Below are positions 52,548 to 61,530 of a stretch of 64,000 nucleotides of DNA, piece after piece (within the stretch, counting starts at the first letter, position 1; every line of letters begins with the position of its first letter). The stretch lies in assembly GCF_004346095.1 (NCBI RefSeq), contig NZ_SLZV01000012.1:18053-82052 (forward strand), written 5' to 3'. The notes beneath the pieces were generated by a model that did not search any database, was not told where the DNA came from, and saw only the letters and a program-made list of their open reading frames with translations. The translations under genes were made by a program, and so were the position numbers. This DNA is from Faecalimonas umbilicata. GTDB taxonomy: Bacteria; Bacillota; Clostridia; Lachnospirales; Lachnospiraceae.

Positions 52548-53450
52548 CTACTCCTTCTCCATTTTTTCAAAACGCATCTGGATCATCGTCATTGCTGCGA
52601 TCACGAGCAACAGGATCACAGAAGCCGCAGAACCTCTGCCATAATTCAGATCTTGATTGAATGCATTGTAAATGAAGATTCCCTGTGTAGTAGATGCCCC
52701 ACTTGGACCTCCTGAAGCATACATATAAGGTACATCCAAAAGCTGCATCGTAGTGATCACACACATGATCAGCTGGATAAATACCATAAAGGAAATGTTC
52801 GGTAATATAATATGTATGATTCTTCCAAATCCGGTACATCCATCAAGCGCCGCCGACTCCATAATATCCGTGGAAACTCCCTGGATTGCTGACAGGTAAA
52901 GCAACACTGTCAATCCACCTCCGAGCACTCCCGGAAAGATGATACAAAATTTGACCAGATTTGGATCACTGAGCCATGTCTGCGGCTGACCTCCAAAAAA
53001 CTTCACGATCTGGTTTGCCACGCCGTAGTCCGGATGCCAGATCCATTTCCATATAATTACGTTTACAGAAGTCGGAATCAATGCCGGGAGAATATAAAGT
53101 GTCGTCAGACATTTCTTCAACCGCACTAACTCATTTAAAAGAAGCGCCTGGATCAGTGGGATCAAAAAGCACATACACAGCTGTAATGCGAGCAGAATAA
53201 ATGTATTCTTCCAGGAATCCCAGTATCCCTGCATCTGGAAAATATCTACATAATTCTGGAAACCAACAAATTTCCCCGGCTGGTTGATTGGATCGTAGTT
53301 AAATAATGAAATGAAAAATGCACTGAAAATCGGATAATATTTCAGCCATACTGTGCACGCCATCGGAATGAACAAAATACACCAAGGCGTCACTTTTTTT
53401 CGAAACTGATAACTGCCTGCTCTGTTTTTTTTCTGCGGACTTTTTTTCAT
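52548..53450 (-). CDS. Sugar ABC transporter permease (MalF/UgpA type)
   Basis: A 300-residue membrane protein with six hydrophobic segments and an EAA loop (ESAALDGCTGFGRIIHIILPNI). With the MalG-type partner downstream it forms the channel of a carbohydrate uptake ABC transporter; the ATPase is not encoded here, so a shared MsmK-like ATPase elsewhere is likely. First gene of the minus-strand operon, divergent from the binding-protein gene across a 247-bp regulatory gap. Confidence 0.93.
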   Translation of the reverse strand: MKKSPQKKNRAGSYQFRKKVTPWCILFIPMACTVWLKYYPIFSAFFISLFNYDPINQPGKFVGFQNYVDIFQMQGYWDSWKNTFILLALQLCMCFLIPLIQALLLNELVRLKKCLTTLYILPALIPTSVNVIIWKWIWHPDYGVANQIVKFFGGQPQTWLSDPNLVKFCIIFPGVLGGGLTVLLYLSAIQGVSTDIMESAALDGCTGFGRIIHIILPNISFMVFIQLIMCVITTMQLLDVPYMYASGGPSGASTTQGIFIYNAFNQDLNYGRGSAASVILLLVIAAMTMIQMRFEKMEKE

Positions 53451-53482
53451 CAGTATTACCTCCCTTGTGTTTTCTCCCTAAA

Positions 53483-53658
53483 AGTATATCGTTATTTTGT
53501 CTAAAATAGAATGTCTGAACCTAACGACGATGTCACCGTTCTTAAAGTCTTCCCGCACCTTTTTTCCTGTCCGCTGTCAAATTCGTCCATATCTTAAAAA
53601 ATGTGACGTTTTTCGTTAGTTCTGGTTCGTTTCTTTTTCCCTGCAAATCTGTTATGAT
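53483..53658. promoter_or_regulatory. Divergent promoter region with paired inverted 20-bp boxes
   Basis: Arm 1 (53517-53536, GAACCTAACGA-N4-GTCAC) and arm 2 (53622-53603 on the minus strand, GAACTAACGA-N5-GTCAC) are near-identical and inverted. Arm 1 lies just upstream of the leftward promoter (-10 TATACT, 53488-53483) and arm 2 just upstream of the rightward one (-10 TATGAT, 53653-53658). Both -35 regions are poor, which fits activation by an AraC-type regulator such as the YesN-like protein at 55140. Confidence 0.6.
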
Positions 53659-53697
53659 AAATCCATCAACAAAACGAAGTCAAAGGAGGACTTGATT

Positions 53698-55044
53698 ATG
53701 AAGAAGAAACTGATCGCTTCTGTTCTCTGCCTTTCTATGGCTGCCGCTTCTCTTGCAGGCTGCGGCGGATCTGATGGAAATAAAGCAGATACATCCGGAA
53801 GCAAAGACAAAGAAAGCAGCAAAGGGAAGGTTGAGCTTACTATCTGGGACACAAGCCGTAACAAAGATGACTGGTACACTTCTATGGAGAAAAAATTTCT
53901 TGAGGAACACCCGGATATCACTTTGAATAAAGTTGTCAAAGAAGGCGATCCTGGAAATGAATTTTATCAGGCAGTCGCATCTGGAACTGCACCGGATCTG
54001 GTAAACTGTTCCTTTACAATGATGGACTCCTATATGTCCGCCGGAATCTTAGAGCCTCTGAACAAATATACAGATGAGTGGGATGAATGGGGTGACTTTA
54101 CAAAAGAATATGTCGATATGTTCACAAAAGACGGAAATGTCTACGGCATTCCTAACCTTGTAGCACCAATGCTTTTTGCTTATAATAAGACTTTATTTGA
54201 AGAAGCTGGAATCAACGAACCACCAAAAACATGGGACGAAGCTCTTGAGGCAGCTAAGAAGATCAATGATCCAGACAATCAGGTAACCGGATATGCAACA
54301 CTTGCCGCTGAATGGACAGAATGGTTCTTCCAGTATTATGTATGGCAGGCAGGCGGAGATCTCACAAAGGAAAATGAAGACGGAACTGCCGAACTTACTT
54401 TCACAGATCCAGCTGTCATCCAGGCTGCTGAATATTATCAAAAATTAAAGAGTGAAGGAGTTCTCCAGAGCGATCTTACTTTAAAATTCAATGACCTTGT
54501 GAAAAACTTTGGTATGGGAAAAATCGGTATGATGCCGTTTGCAGGAGACTGGGTATCTGAGGCGATCACAAATGGAATCGATCCAGATGACATCGGACTT
54601 TGCCTTCCACCAGTAGGACCTTCCGGCGAACAGACAACTGCAATCGCAGGAGACTGCTATGTGATCAATGCAAAAACAGATCAGGCAAAAAAAGATGCTG
54701 CATGGGAATACATCAGCTATATGACCGGAAAGGAATACCGCTCTTCTTACTTTGAAAACCTTGCAACTAAAGGTGCTCCAAACCCGGTGATCATCCCTAG
54801 AGATGACATGAGTATTACAGACTTCTATGAATTCCCGGAAGAATACGCAGAAGTGCTTGAATCTGCAAAATCCATCGGACGTCTGGAATTCTACGGAAAA
54901 GCAGACTTTGGAACTTATGTTGACAAAGCTGTACAAAAGATTCTGACAGATCCAAGTGCAGATCCAGAAAAAGAATTCTCAGAAGCACAGAGCCTCTGTG
55001 AAAAAGAAGCATTGGAAAAATTCAACGAAGCAAATAAAAAATAA
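53698..55044 (+). CDS. Sugar ABC transporter substrate-binding lipoprotein
   Basis: A 448-residue exported protein with lipobox SLAGC (Cys near residue 20) and a Ser/Lys/Asp-rich linker. The mature part is an extracellular solute-binding protein of family 1: VELTIWDTS at the start, GTAPDLV, YGIPNLVAPMLFAYNK, and the EWTEWFFQYYVWQAGG stretch. The ATG at 53698 follows GGAGG by 8 nt; a TTG at 53692 is too close. It captures the sugar for the divergent permeases. A terminator follows directly. Confidence 0.95.
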   Translation: MKKKLIASVLCLSMAAASLAGCGGSDGNKADTSGSKDKESSKGKVELTIWDTSRNKDDWYTSMEKKFLEEHPDITLNKVVKEGDPGNEFYQAVASGTAPDLVNCSFTMMDSYMSAGILEPLNKYTDEWDEWGDFTKEYVDMFTKDGNVYGIPNLVAPMLFAYNKTLFEEAGINEPPKTWDEALEAAKKINDPDNQVTGYATLAAEWTEWFFQYYVWQAGGDLTKENEDGTAELTFTDPAVIQAAEYYQKLKSEGVLQSDLTLKFNDLVKNFGMGKIGMMPFAGDWVSEAITNGIDPDDIGLCLPPVGPSGEQTTAIAGDCYVINAKTDQAKKDAAWEYISYMTGKEYRSSYFENLATKGAPNPVIIPRDDMSITDFYEFPEEYAEVLESAKSIGRLEFYGKADFGTYVDKAVQKILTDPSADPEKEFSEAQSLCEKEALEKFNEANKK

Positions 55045-55046
55045 TC

Positions 55047-55091
55047 AAAAAAGTCCTGTCAAACAGTAACCACCGTTTGGCAGGACTTTTT
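55047..55091. terminator. Bidirectional terminator between binding protein and YesN-like regulator
   Basis: Stem AAAAAGTCCTGTCAAAC/GTTTGGCAGGACTTTTTT with a loop of about 9, directly after the binding-protein stop and facing the convergent regulator gene. Confidence 0.92.
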
Positions 55092-55139
55092 TCTTTGGAA
55101 AAATCCACACACTCTCTTTTTTCTGCAACTATGCTGTTT

Positions 55140-56660
55140 CTAGCGTTCTCTGCACTCTCTTGGTGTCATCCCGGTAAAGTGCTTAAATGCTTTGCTAAAA
55201 GACCTCGGATTGTCATATCCGACCATCCCGCATATCTCAATGATCTTATATTCCGAATCTCTCAACAATTCCTGCGCCTTCTGCATGCGCACCTCCGTCA
55301 AATATTCTACAAAATTTTCTCCAGTTTTTTCTTTGAACAGACGGCTCAGATAGTTTGGGTGCATATAAAACTGCTCTGCAAGCATATTCAGGCTGATATT
55401 TTCATTGTAATGCTGTCGGATAAAACTCTGCATTTCAGAGATGACTCCGCCTCCTACATTTTGCTGATCTGCCTGTCCGATGCATTCCATGATCCATTCC
55501 AGATAAGATTCCATATAGCGAAGCACCTCCTGTCCCTCTGCACAGAGCAGCAACTGTTTTAGCGCCTCATTTAAGCGATCATGCAGACTGGACTCCTCCA
55601 TCCCGATTTCCTTTAAATATCCATTGACTTCTATGACGATCCGGATACATATGGTCTGCAGTTTCAGCACATCCATCTGCTTTTCCTTCTCGAGCTCTTT
55701 TAACATCTTCTCCATCCATTTTGCCGCATCGCTGCGCTCTTCCGGTGTATGTAACTTCTGTAAAAAGGCTGTGATCAGTTTTAGCACCTCCACCGCCTCC
55801 TCCGCGTAGAGCGTCTCAATATTTTTATAGAAGATAATATTTTTCTTCGTGTCTGCCAGAAGGTATCTCATTGCGCTCTCTGTCTCTTTCCAGGCCTCTG
55901 AAAGTCCGTAAATCCCTTTCTTTTCCTTGCTGACCGCAAGCGCCCAGTGCTTTTCTTCACTGCATACCTGCTCTGACACTGACACAAAATAATTCAGCTG
56001 CTCTTTTGTTTGAAACGGAATCACTGCAAAAAGCGATCGGTTCCCACTATCTAGTACAATGGTCTCCGGGATCACCGCCAGAATCCGATCCTTCATCAAT
56101 TTTTTCTGTACTTGAACCTCATCGGTATCTGCTGTCCTCTCTGTCATAAAAATGGATACCCCATACCAGTTTTCCAATTCCGGAAGTCCATATTTCTCTA
56201 TATCAGCACTGGCATATCCTCTCGCGATTGACAGCAGCAAACCTTCCATCTGTCTTGTATGATCCAATCTCTCTTCCACCAGTTTATTGAGCTTTGTCCG
56301 CATCCTATCAAGGAACTGTTCGACTTCCCGCAGATTCACTGGTTTCGTCAGATACTCTACTGCGCCATAACGCATTGCTTCCTTTGCATAATCAAAATCA
56401 CTGTATCCGCTTAAAATCACACACTGTGTATCAAACTTCTGTTCTCTGATTTCTCTTAACAGATCAATCCCCGACTTCTCCGGCATCCGGATATCTGTAA
56501 ACACTACATCAATATGCATTTTTCTGAGGATCAAAAGCGCTTCGTCTACGCTTGTAGCAATTGCCGCCACTTCAAATCCATGTTCCTTCCACTTCACAAA
56601 CTGTGCCATTCCGCGGCACACAATCTCTTCATCATCTACAATCAGAACCTGATAGATCAT
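55140..56660 (-). CDS. YesN-type response regulator with AraC DNA-binding domain
   Basis: A 506-residue regulator. The receiver domain has LIVDDEE, phosphoacceptor Asp in VVFTDIRMPEKSG (near residue 55) and the conserved TKPV. A long middle region (130-390) precedes a C-terminal AraC double helix-turn-helix (LAEQFYMHPNYLSRLFKEKTG ... IIEICGMVGYDNPRSFSKAF). It is the partner of the YesM-type kinase, whose gene it overlaps by 29 nt. The family activates nearby sugar-uptake operons; the paired boxes at 53517 and 53603 are the likely targets. Confidence 0.95.
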   Translation of the reverse strand: MIYQVLIVDDEEIVCRGMAQFVKWKEHGFEVAAIATSVDEALLILRKMHIDVVFTDIRMPEKSGIDLLREIREQKFDTQCVILSGYSDFDYAKEAMRYGAVEYLTKPVNLREVEQFLDRMRTKLNKLVEERLDHTRQMEGLLLSIARGYASADIEKYGLPELENWYGVSIFMTERTADTDEVQVQKKLMKDRILAVIPETIVLDSGNRSLFAVIPFQTKEQLNYFVSVSEQVCSEEKHWALAVSKEKKGIYGLSEAWKETESAMRYLLADTKKNIIFYKNIETLYAEEAVEVLKLITAFLQKLHTPEERSDAAKWMEKMLKELEKEKQMDVLKLQTICIRIVIEVNGYLKEIGMEESSLHDRLNEALKQLLLCAEGQEVLRYMESYLEWIMECIGQADQQNVGGGVISEMQSFIRQHYNENISLNMLAEQFYMHPNYLSRLFKEKTGENFVEYLTEVRMQKAQELLRDSEYKIIEICGMVGYDNPRSFSKAFKHFTGMTPRECRER

Positions 56661-58584
56661 CTTCCTTCTCCTCTCCGGACAGATTTTTCATATTTTCAGA
56701 ATATTTTCGGATCGGAAGGATGATTTCTACCTCTGTTCCCTCTCCCTGTCTGCTTTCCATCTGGATTCCATACTCTTCTCCATAGAACAGACGGATCCTC
56801 TGATTGACATTTGCCATTCCGATATTTTTACCAGACTGAATCTCCTCATCAATCTGTTTCTGCAATTGTTTCTGTTCTTCTTCTGTCATTCCTTTTCCGT
56901 TATCTTTCACTACAATTTTTAATTTTTCTTCCCAATTTGTCACAAGGATTTCAATCTGGCATCCTTTTGCTGCATCATTAAATCCATGGACCACTGCATT
57001 TTCCATGATCGGCTGAAGCATAAACTGTGGAATATAACAATCTCTTACATCCGGTTCTATGCTGACACTTAATTCGATCTTATCCTGATGACGGAAATTG
57101 ATCACTTCCAAGTATACATTCGCATGTTCCAATCCTTCTGACAGCGGGATTGTATTTCCGCCTGTGCGCATTCCCATCCGGCAGAGTTTGCTAAACTGCT
57201 CAATCATCCTCGTCACTCTGCTCTCTCCGTTTGCCTCGTACATCGCCTCCCAACGAATAATGTCAAGTGTATTGTACAAAAAATGGGGATTGATCTGCAT
57301 CAGCATCGCATCTAACTGCGCATTTTTCCAGCTAAGCTGAAGCTTCTGCCGTCGGATCTCCGACAGGTATACCTGTTCGATCAGCTGGTTTGTCCTGTCT
57401 GCCATATCATTAAACCGTTCCCCCAGCACAGTGATCTCATCATTTCCACTGATTGGATAACGCACCGTCCACTTTCCCTTTCCCGCTTTATCCATCACCT
57501 TGATCAATTGACGGATGGGATCAGAAATACTGCATGTGACATAATAAGAAACGGCAAAGCATGCAAGTACCACACAGATCAACACAAAAATACAGACATT
57601 TCTCGTCTGATAAGTCCCCTCCAGGAGTCTGTCCATATTTCCCAGATATACAACAGACATATCTGTCCCCGGTATGTTTTCATAGGCAAACAGGACATCC
57701 CTTTCCTCAATTCTTTTTCTCACGGAATCTTTCTGTTTCTCTTTCATATCCTCAAAAATCGTCTTATCCTTCGGAAAAGACGGCGCATAGATACTTGGGG
57801 CAAACCCCTGAACCACACTGTCCTTTCCCGTAAGAAACATGTTGCCTTCCGGACCTCCCTCATATCCATCTGCTGCCGCTTCAAAAGCTTCTATATTGAT
57901 ATTAATAAAAAGAACCCCTAGAAATTCTCTCGTATATGGATCGTAAACAGCAACCCCCAGTGTCACTATACTTCCAAATCCATACACACTCTGCTCGTTT
58001 TCATAAAACGTCTCACTTTGTCCTGCATCCTCAAACCAAACCGGATATCCATGTTTTTCCTGTGGCTCCTGATAATATGTCTTATTATAAAATTCTGTCA
58101 GATTCCTTATCGTTCCTCCCCTGCGATATCCATTTTCCTCCATCATATGATACTGTCTCCCGGGTGTCACAAACTGTACATTTTTAATATGTTTTCTCTG
58201 ACGGCTCATAGTATACAGCTTCTCCTCGATCAGCGCAATGTTGTCTTCTTTTCCCTTCTCACCGTTCTGATCCGCCTCGGCATTCTCCACAGCAGCCTGC
58301 AAGACTCTTGCATCATCATAAAACTGAAGCGCAACATCTTCATATTCCCGCATAATATCTTCCATCTTCAAACAGATGTTTTGCACCTGCATCGCCGCAT
58401 TCTGCTTCAGATTCCAGATAATCTCTTTTGAATACTTGTCAAAACTAAAAAAAGTGATAAATGCCGCTGCCCCAAGCAACAATCCGAGAAAAGAAAGATT
58501 CAGCCGCTTAAAAATACTTTCCTTTCTCAAGATTCTTTTAATAAATTCATTCCATTTCAGGCAGATGTGCTTCCACTGTTTCAT
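56632..58584 (-). CDS. YesM-type sensor histidine kinase
   Basis: A 650-residue membrane kinase. Two membrane segments (about 26-46 and 328-350) surround an extracellular sensor of roughly 280 residues, probably Cache-like. A HAMP domain follows (350-405), then the His_kinase motif INPHFLYNTLD with the phosphoacceptor His, and an ATPase domain with ENAVVHG and GKNIGMANVNQRI. It senses an extracellular sugar or binding protein and phosphorylates the YesN-like partner. It lies 12 bp after the flavodoxin gene, so the three form one transcript. Confidence 0.95.
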   Translation of the reverse strand: MKQWKHICLKWNEFIKRILRKESIFKRLNLSFLGLLLGAAAFITFFSFDKYSKEIIWNLKQNAAMQVQNICLKMEDIMREYEDVALQFYDDARVLQAAVENAEADQNGEKGKEDNIALIEEKLYTMSRQRKHIKNVQFVTPGRQYHMMEENGYRRGGTIRNLTEFYNKTYYQEPQEKHGYPVWFEDAGQSETFYENEQSVYGFGSIVTLGVAVYDPYTREFLGVLFININIEAFEAAADGYEGGPEGNMFLTGKDSVVQGFAPSIYAPSFPKDKTIFEDMKEKQKDSVRKRIEERDVLFAYENIPGTDMSVVYLGNMDRLLEGTYQTRNVCIFVLICVVLACFAVSYYVTCSISDPIRQLIKVMDKAGKGKWTVRYPISGNDEITVLGERFNDMADRTNQLIEQVYLSEIRRQKLQLSWKNAQLDAMLMQINPHFLYNTLDIIRWEAMYEANGESRVTRMIEQFSKLCRMGMRTGGNTIPLSEGLEHANVYLEVINFRHQDKIELSVSIEPDVRDCYIPQFMLQPIMENAVVHGFNDAAKGCQIEILVTNWEEKLKIVVKDNGKGMTEEEQKQLQKQIDEEIQSGKNIGMANVNQRIRLFYGEEYGIQMESRQGEGTEVEIILPIRKYSENMKNLSGEEKEDDLSGSDCR

Positions 58585-58596
58585 GGCATATCCTCT

Positions 58597-59109
58597 CTAT
58601 TGATCCGCCCACCGGATAATCTGCTCCCGCTCCTCTTTGACAGAAGAACCGTGGATCGGAAGTCCTTCTTTAACCTCTGCCCCGGCTGCAAGCCGTTTGA
58701 TGTCTTCCTCACTTCTTCCCATCTTACTTCCTTCATTTGTGCAGAATGGATAAATCGTCTTTCCTGTAAAATCATTGTTCTCCAAAAAAGTCCAGACTGG
58801 CATCGGCATTGTTCCGCACCAGTTTGGGTAGCCAATATATATTGTATCGTAAGCAGAAACGGATTTTTCTTCCTTAAGCTTCGGTCTTGCATCCTCAGAC
58901 AATTCCTTTTTGGAAACTTCTACACATGCTCTATACGCAAAAGGATATCCTGTCTCTGACTCAATTTCAAACAACTCCGCATGCTTATGTGCTGCGATCA
59001 TCTCCGCTGCGATTTCAGTATTTCCCTTGTCCAGATTGACAATGCTCCCGTTAGAATAATTCTCTCCTTTATGTGAAAAATATGCAACCAGTATTTTTTG
59101 TTCTCTCAT
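58597..59109 (-). CDS. Flavodoxin-family protein
   Basis: A 170-residue flavodoxin-like protein. The FMN phosphate loop AYFSHKGENYSNG (residues 9-21) and the aromatic YIGYPNWCGTMP (near 92) that stacks on FMN are visible. It moves electrons or acts as a small FMN reductase. Its place at the head of the YesMN-type operon is unusual; a redox role in sugar sensing or metabolism is possible but unproven. GAGAGGAAG precedes the ATG. A TTGACT -35 lies at 59190-59185 on the minus strand with a loose TAAAAT -10. Confidence 0.88.
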   Translation of the reverse strand: MREQKILVAYFSHKGENYSNGSIVNLDKGNTEIAAEMIAAHKHAELFEIESETGYPFAYRACVEVSKKELSEDARPKLKEEKSVSAYDTIYIGYPNWCGTMPMPVWTFLENNDFTGKTIYPFCTNEGSKMGRSEEDIKRLAAGAEVKEGLPIHGSSVKEEREQIIRWADQ

Positions 59110-59238
59110 CTTTCTGCTTCCTCTCCTATTGTTGTATAAAAAATTATTTTCTTTTATCTATTTTACTACAAAACAGCAGGTGCGAGTCAATAGAGAAAGT
59201 AAAATTTATGAAATTTTCGTGAATCCATCACTAACATC

Positions 59239-59266
59239 TTGTTTCTTTTTCATAAATTGTTATAAT
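59239..59266 (+). promoter_or_regulatory. Promoter of the GntR gene
   Basis: -35 TTGTTT (59239-59244), 16-bp spacer, -10 TATAAT (59261-59266), 42 bp before the start. Confidence 0.55.
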
Positions 59267-59307
59267 GAAAGAATAGTCTTTACTTTTCGAAAAAGGAGGA
59301 GTTCTCT

Positions 59308-60030
59308 ATGAAAACAATTACAACCTGGGAAACGATTGTTGATACTTTGATTCAGGAATTTGAACATGACGGATATAAAAAAGGAGAAAAAATGCCAAGC
59401 GAAAGCAAGATGGCGGCCCGCTTTGATACAACCCGCACAGAAGTCCGGAAAGCATATCTTCACTTAGAAGAAAAAGGCTACATCCACTCTCTGCAAGGCT
59501 ACGGAAGCTTTTTCTCTGGAAAGAAAGAAAAGATCCGCCTGCTCTTAAATGACAGTCAGAGTTTTCTTGAAAAGATGGATTCCATTGGAATCCACTACCG
59601 CACAGAAAATGTCGGTTTTGAGCTGATCAAGGACAATCTGATTGTTTCTGAGATGTTTCAGCTTTCTGAAAAAGAAATGGATTTTCATGATATTTATAAA
59701 CTGACTCTTCTTCGCTTCGTCGACGATGAACCGGTCGCAATCCGTGTCAGCTATCTTCCGGATTATGCATTTCCAGATCTGGCACAGCGCGGACTTTCCA
59801 TCACATCCCTTCGCGATTACATGCACGAGTGTGGTTACAATGATTTTACCGACGAGAATTATGAATTTTCTGTCTCTGCTCTTGATAAAAAGGAGCGCGC
59901 CCTCTTTGATATCAAAGGCTTTGCCTCCTGCCTTGTCATGAGTTCTAAATGTGTAGATCAGTCAACCGGACGCATACTGGAGATTGCGAGAACTATCTAC
60001 CGAAGTGATAAATTTGTATTTACTCTATAA
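59308..60030 (+). CDS. GntR-family regulator with UTRA domain
   Basis: A 240-residue regulator of the HutC/TreR subfamily. The N-terminal winged helix (KKGEKMPSESKMAARFDTTRTEV, residues 24-48) is followed by a UTRA ligand domain (about 80-235) with the typical IYKLTLLRFVDDEPVAIRVSYLP stretch broken into strands. It probably responds to a sugar phosphate. AAAGGAGG precedes the ATG. It has no co-directional partner; its target may be the glycan operon or itself. A terminator lies downstream. Confidence 0.9.
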   Translation: MKTITTWETIVDTLIQEFEHDGYKKGEKMPSESKMAARFDTTRTEVRKAYLHLEEKGYIHSLQGYGSFFSGKKEKIRLLLNDSQSFLEKMDSIGIHYRTENVGFELIKDNLIVSEMFQLSEKEMDFHDIYKLTLLRFVDDEPVAIRVSYLPDYAFPDLAQRGLSITSLRDYMHECGYNDFTDENYEFSVSALDKKERALFDIKGFASCLVMSSKCVDQSTGRILEIARTIYRSDKFVFTL

Positions 60031-60070
60031 AAATCTTTCCGCCACTATACATATTTTTCTATATACAAAC

Positions 60071-60118
60071 AGTGCGTCTGCAAAATCAAACAAGATTTTA
60101 CAGGCGCACTTAACATTT
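60071..60118 (+). terminator. Intrinsic terminator of the GntR gene
   Basis: Arms AGTGCGTCTG and CAGGCGCACT with inner AAAATC/GATTTT, followed by TAACATTTTTTC. Confidence 0.8.
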
Positions 60119-60197
60119 TTTCACAATTTTTCATCCCTACGAAGCATGAAACCCTCCAAGAAGAATACTTCTTGAAATTTTCTTTCTTCTTATATTC

Positions 60198-60926
60198 TTA
60201 CCAAGCTATGTGAGGAAACTCCATGCATTCTTTTGGAACCGCCAGCAATAGCACCACAAAGATTGCCAGTAATACAACACCATATATCCCCAGCCTTCTT
60301 CGTTCGTACCGAAACCGCTGTCCTTCCTCATATCCGGAATACCAGAATAGAATCACAGCCATCACTCCTGCTCCCTGAAAAATCACCATCAGATCTCCGA
60401 GGCACCTCAATGTAAATGCAATTATGACCACAGCCGCAATTCCTAGAAGAAGCAGAATTTTCTTTCTACGGGACATCTCTTTCTTTGGATGGCGTTTCAT
60501 GTACTTCTCTCTGATCCGACCTGAAAAAAATCCCAAAAAATATCCAATCCACAACAATACCCAAAAATAGAATGTGATACTTCTATGAAATGCATTTGCC
60601 ATATCCACACTGAGAAACTTTGTCATATCTAAAAACAACGTCTCCAGAAACGAGGCACATGATAACCAAAATCCTGATAACATCCATCGTTTTGCCTCCA
60701 GCATCCAAACCTCAAGCTGGTTGCATTTTCTCCGGTCTAATTTGTGTCTGCTTATTTGAATACACAAATACAAGAAATAGACTCCCGATACAAGAAGCGG
60801 TACTAAATACAGCAAACGGATACTATACACCGTCCATGCCAGCAATCTGTCTGTAAAAAACATTCCAATTCCGACAAGTAACAGCCAGATCCACCTCTCC
60901 CTTTCTTCTTTTTCCTGATTTTGCAT
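60198..60926 (-). CDS. Multi-pass membrane protein of unknown function
   Basis: A 242-residue protein with about seven hydrophobic segments (near 12-30, 35-57, 78-98, 115-135, 154-172, 178-196 and 213-232) separated by strongly basic loops (KRHPKKEMSRRKK, RYERRR). I recognise no family. The N-terminus (MQNQEKEERER) is charged. It stands alone on the minus strand between a GntR regulator gene and the arsenic-type operon. No signal for function beyond membrane location. Confidence 0.75.
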   Translation of the reverse strand: MQNQEKEERERWIWLLLVGIGMFFTDRLLAWTVYSIRLLYLVPLLVSGVYFLYLCIQISRHKLDRRKCNQLEVWMLEAKRWMLSGFWLSCASFLETLFLDMTKFLSVDMANAFHRSITFYFWVLLWIGYFLGFFSGRIREKYMKRHPKKEMSRRKKILLLLGIAAVVIIAFTLRCLGDLMVIFQGAGVMAVILFWYSGYEEGQRFRYERRRLGIYGVVLLAIFVVLLLAVPKECMEFPHIAW

Positions 60927-61077
60927 CGTATCCTTCCTCTCTTTTCTGCTACAAATATCATTCTAGATTTTTCATCTGCCATTTCCTTTTATCATAGCAG
61001 AAAAAAGAGGAAATTTCATTCTTTTTCAAAATTTTTTCCTACCGAATACATAAAAATATCCTGTTGTATAATCACAT

Positions 61078-61515
61078 CTATGTACAACTGTAAGAAGCAT
61101 CCCCTCGCAATGTTTCTTTCAACTTTCGTACCTTCTCCTCGATGCTGTTTATCACTTTCAAAAATTCTTCATCCCCTTTTCCCGTCGGATCTTCCAGTCC
61201 CCAGTCTTCTGTATACTGCCCCGGAACACACGGACATGTTACGTTACATCCCATAGTGATCACTACGTCCGGTTTTGGAATATCCGATAACAGTTTATTG
61301 TACTGTGTCTCTTCCATATCAATCCCATATATCTGTTTCATAAGCCTGACTGCATCCGGATTGATCTGTTTTTTTAATTTTGTACCCGCAGAATAACTTT
61401 CAAATACGTCAGATGCCAGCAGTTTCCCAAGTGCTTCTGCCATCTGGCTCCGACAGGAATTGTGTACACATACAAATGCCACTTTGGGTTTGCTCTCATA
61501 GGTTTGCTTATTCAT
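61078..61515 (-). CDS. arsC: Arsenate reductase, thioredoxin-coupled type
   Basis: A 145-residue enzyme of the low-molecular-weight tyrosine phosphatase fold. The P-loop CVHNSCRSQ (Cys near residue 16) and the later pair in MGCNVTCPCVPG provide the three-Cys relay that reduces arsenate to arsenite with thioredoxin. GAAGGAG precedes the ATG. It follows the permease by 15 bp at the end of a four-gene operon that also has a thioredoxin-like protein. No Acr3/ArsB pump or ArsR is seen in the window. Confidence 0.93.
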   Translation of the reverse strand: MNKQTYESKPKVAFVCVHNSCRSQMAEALGKLLASDVFESYSAGTKLKKQINPDAVRLMKQIYGIDMEETQYNKLLSDIPKPDVVITMGCNVTCPCVPGQYTEDWGLEDPTGKGDEEFLKVINSIEEKVRKLKETLRGDASYSCT

Positions 61516-61530
61516 TCTCTTCTCCTTCTC

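Noticed and set aside
60157..60174. CAAGAAG/CTTCTTG hairpin as a terminator
   Set aside because: Weak stem and no U run in the minus direction; the stronger hairpin at 60071 ends the GntR transcript.
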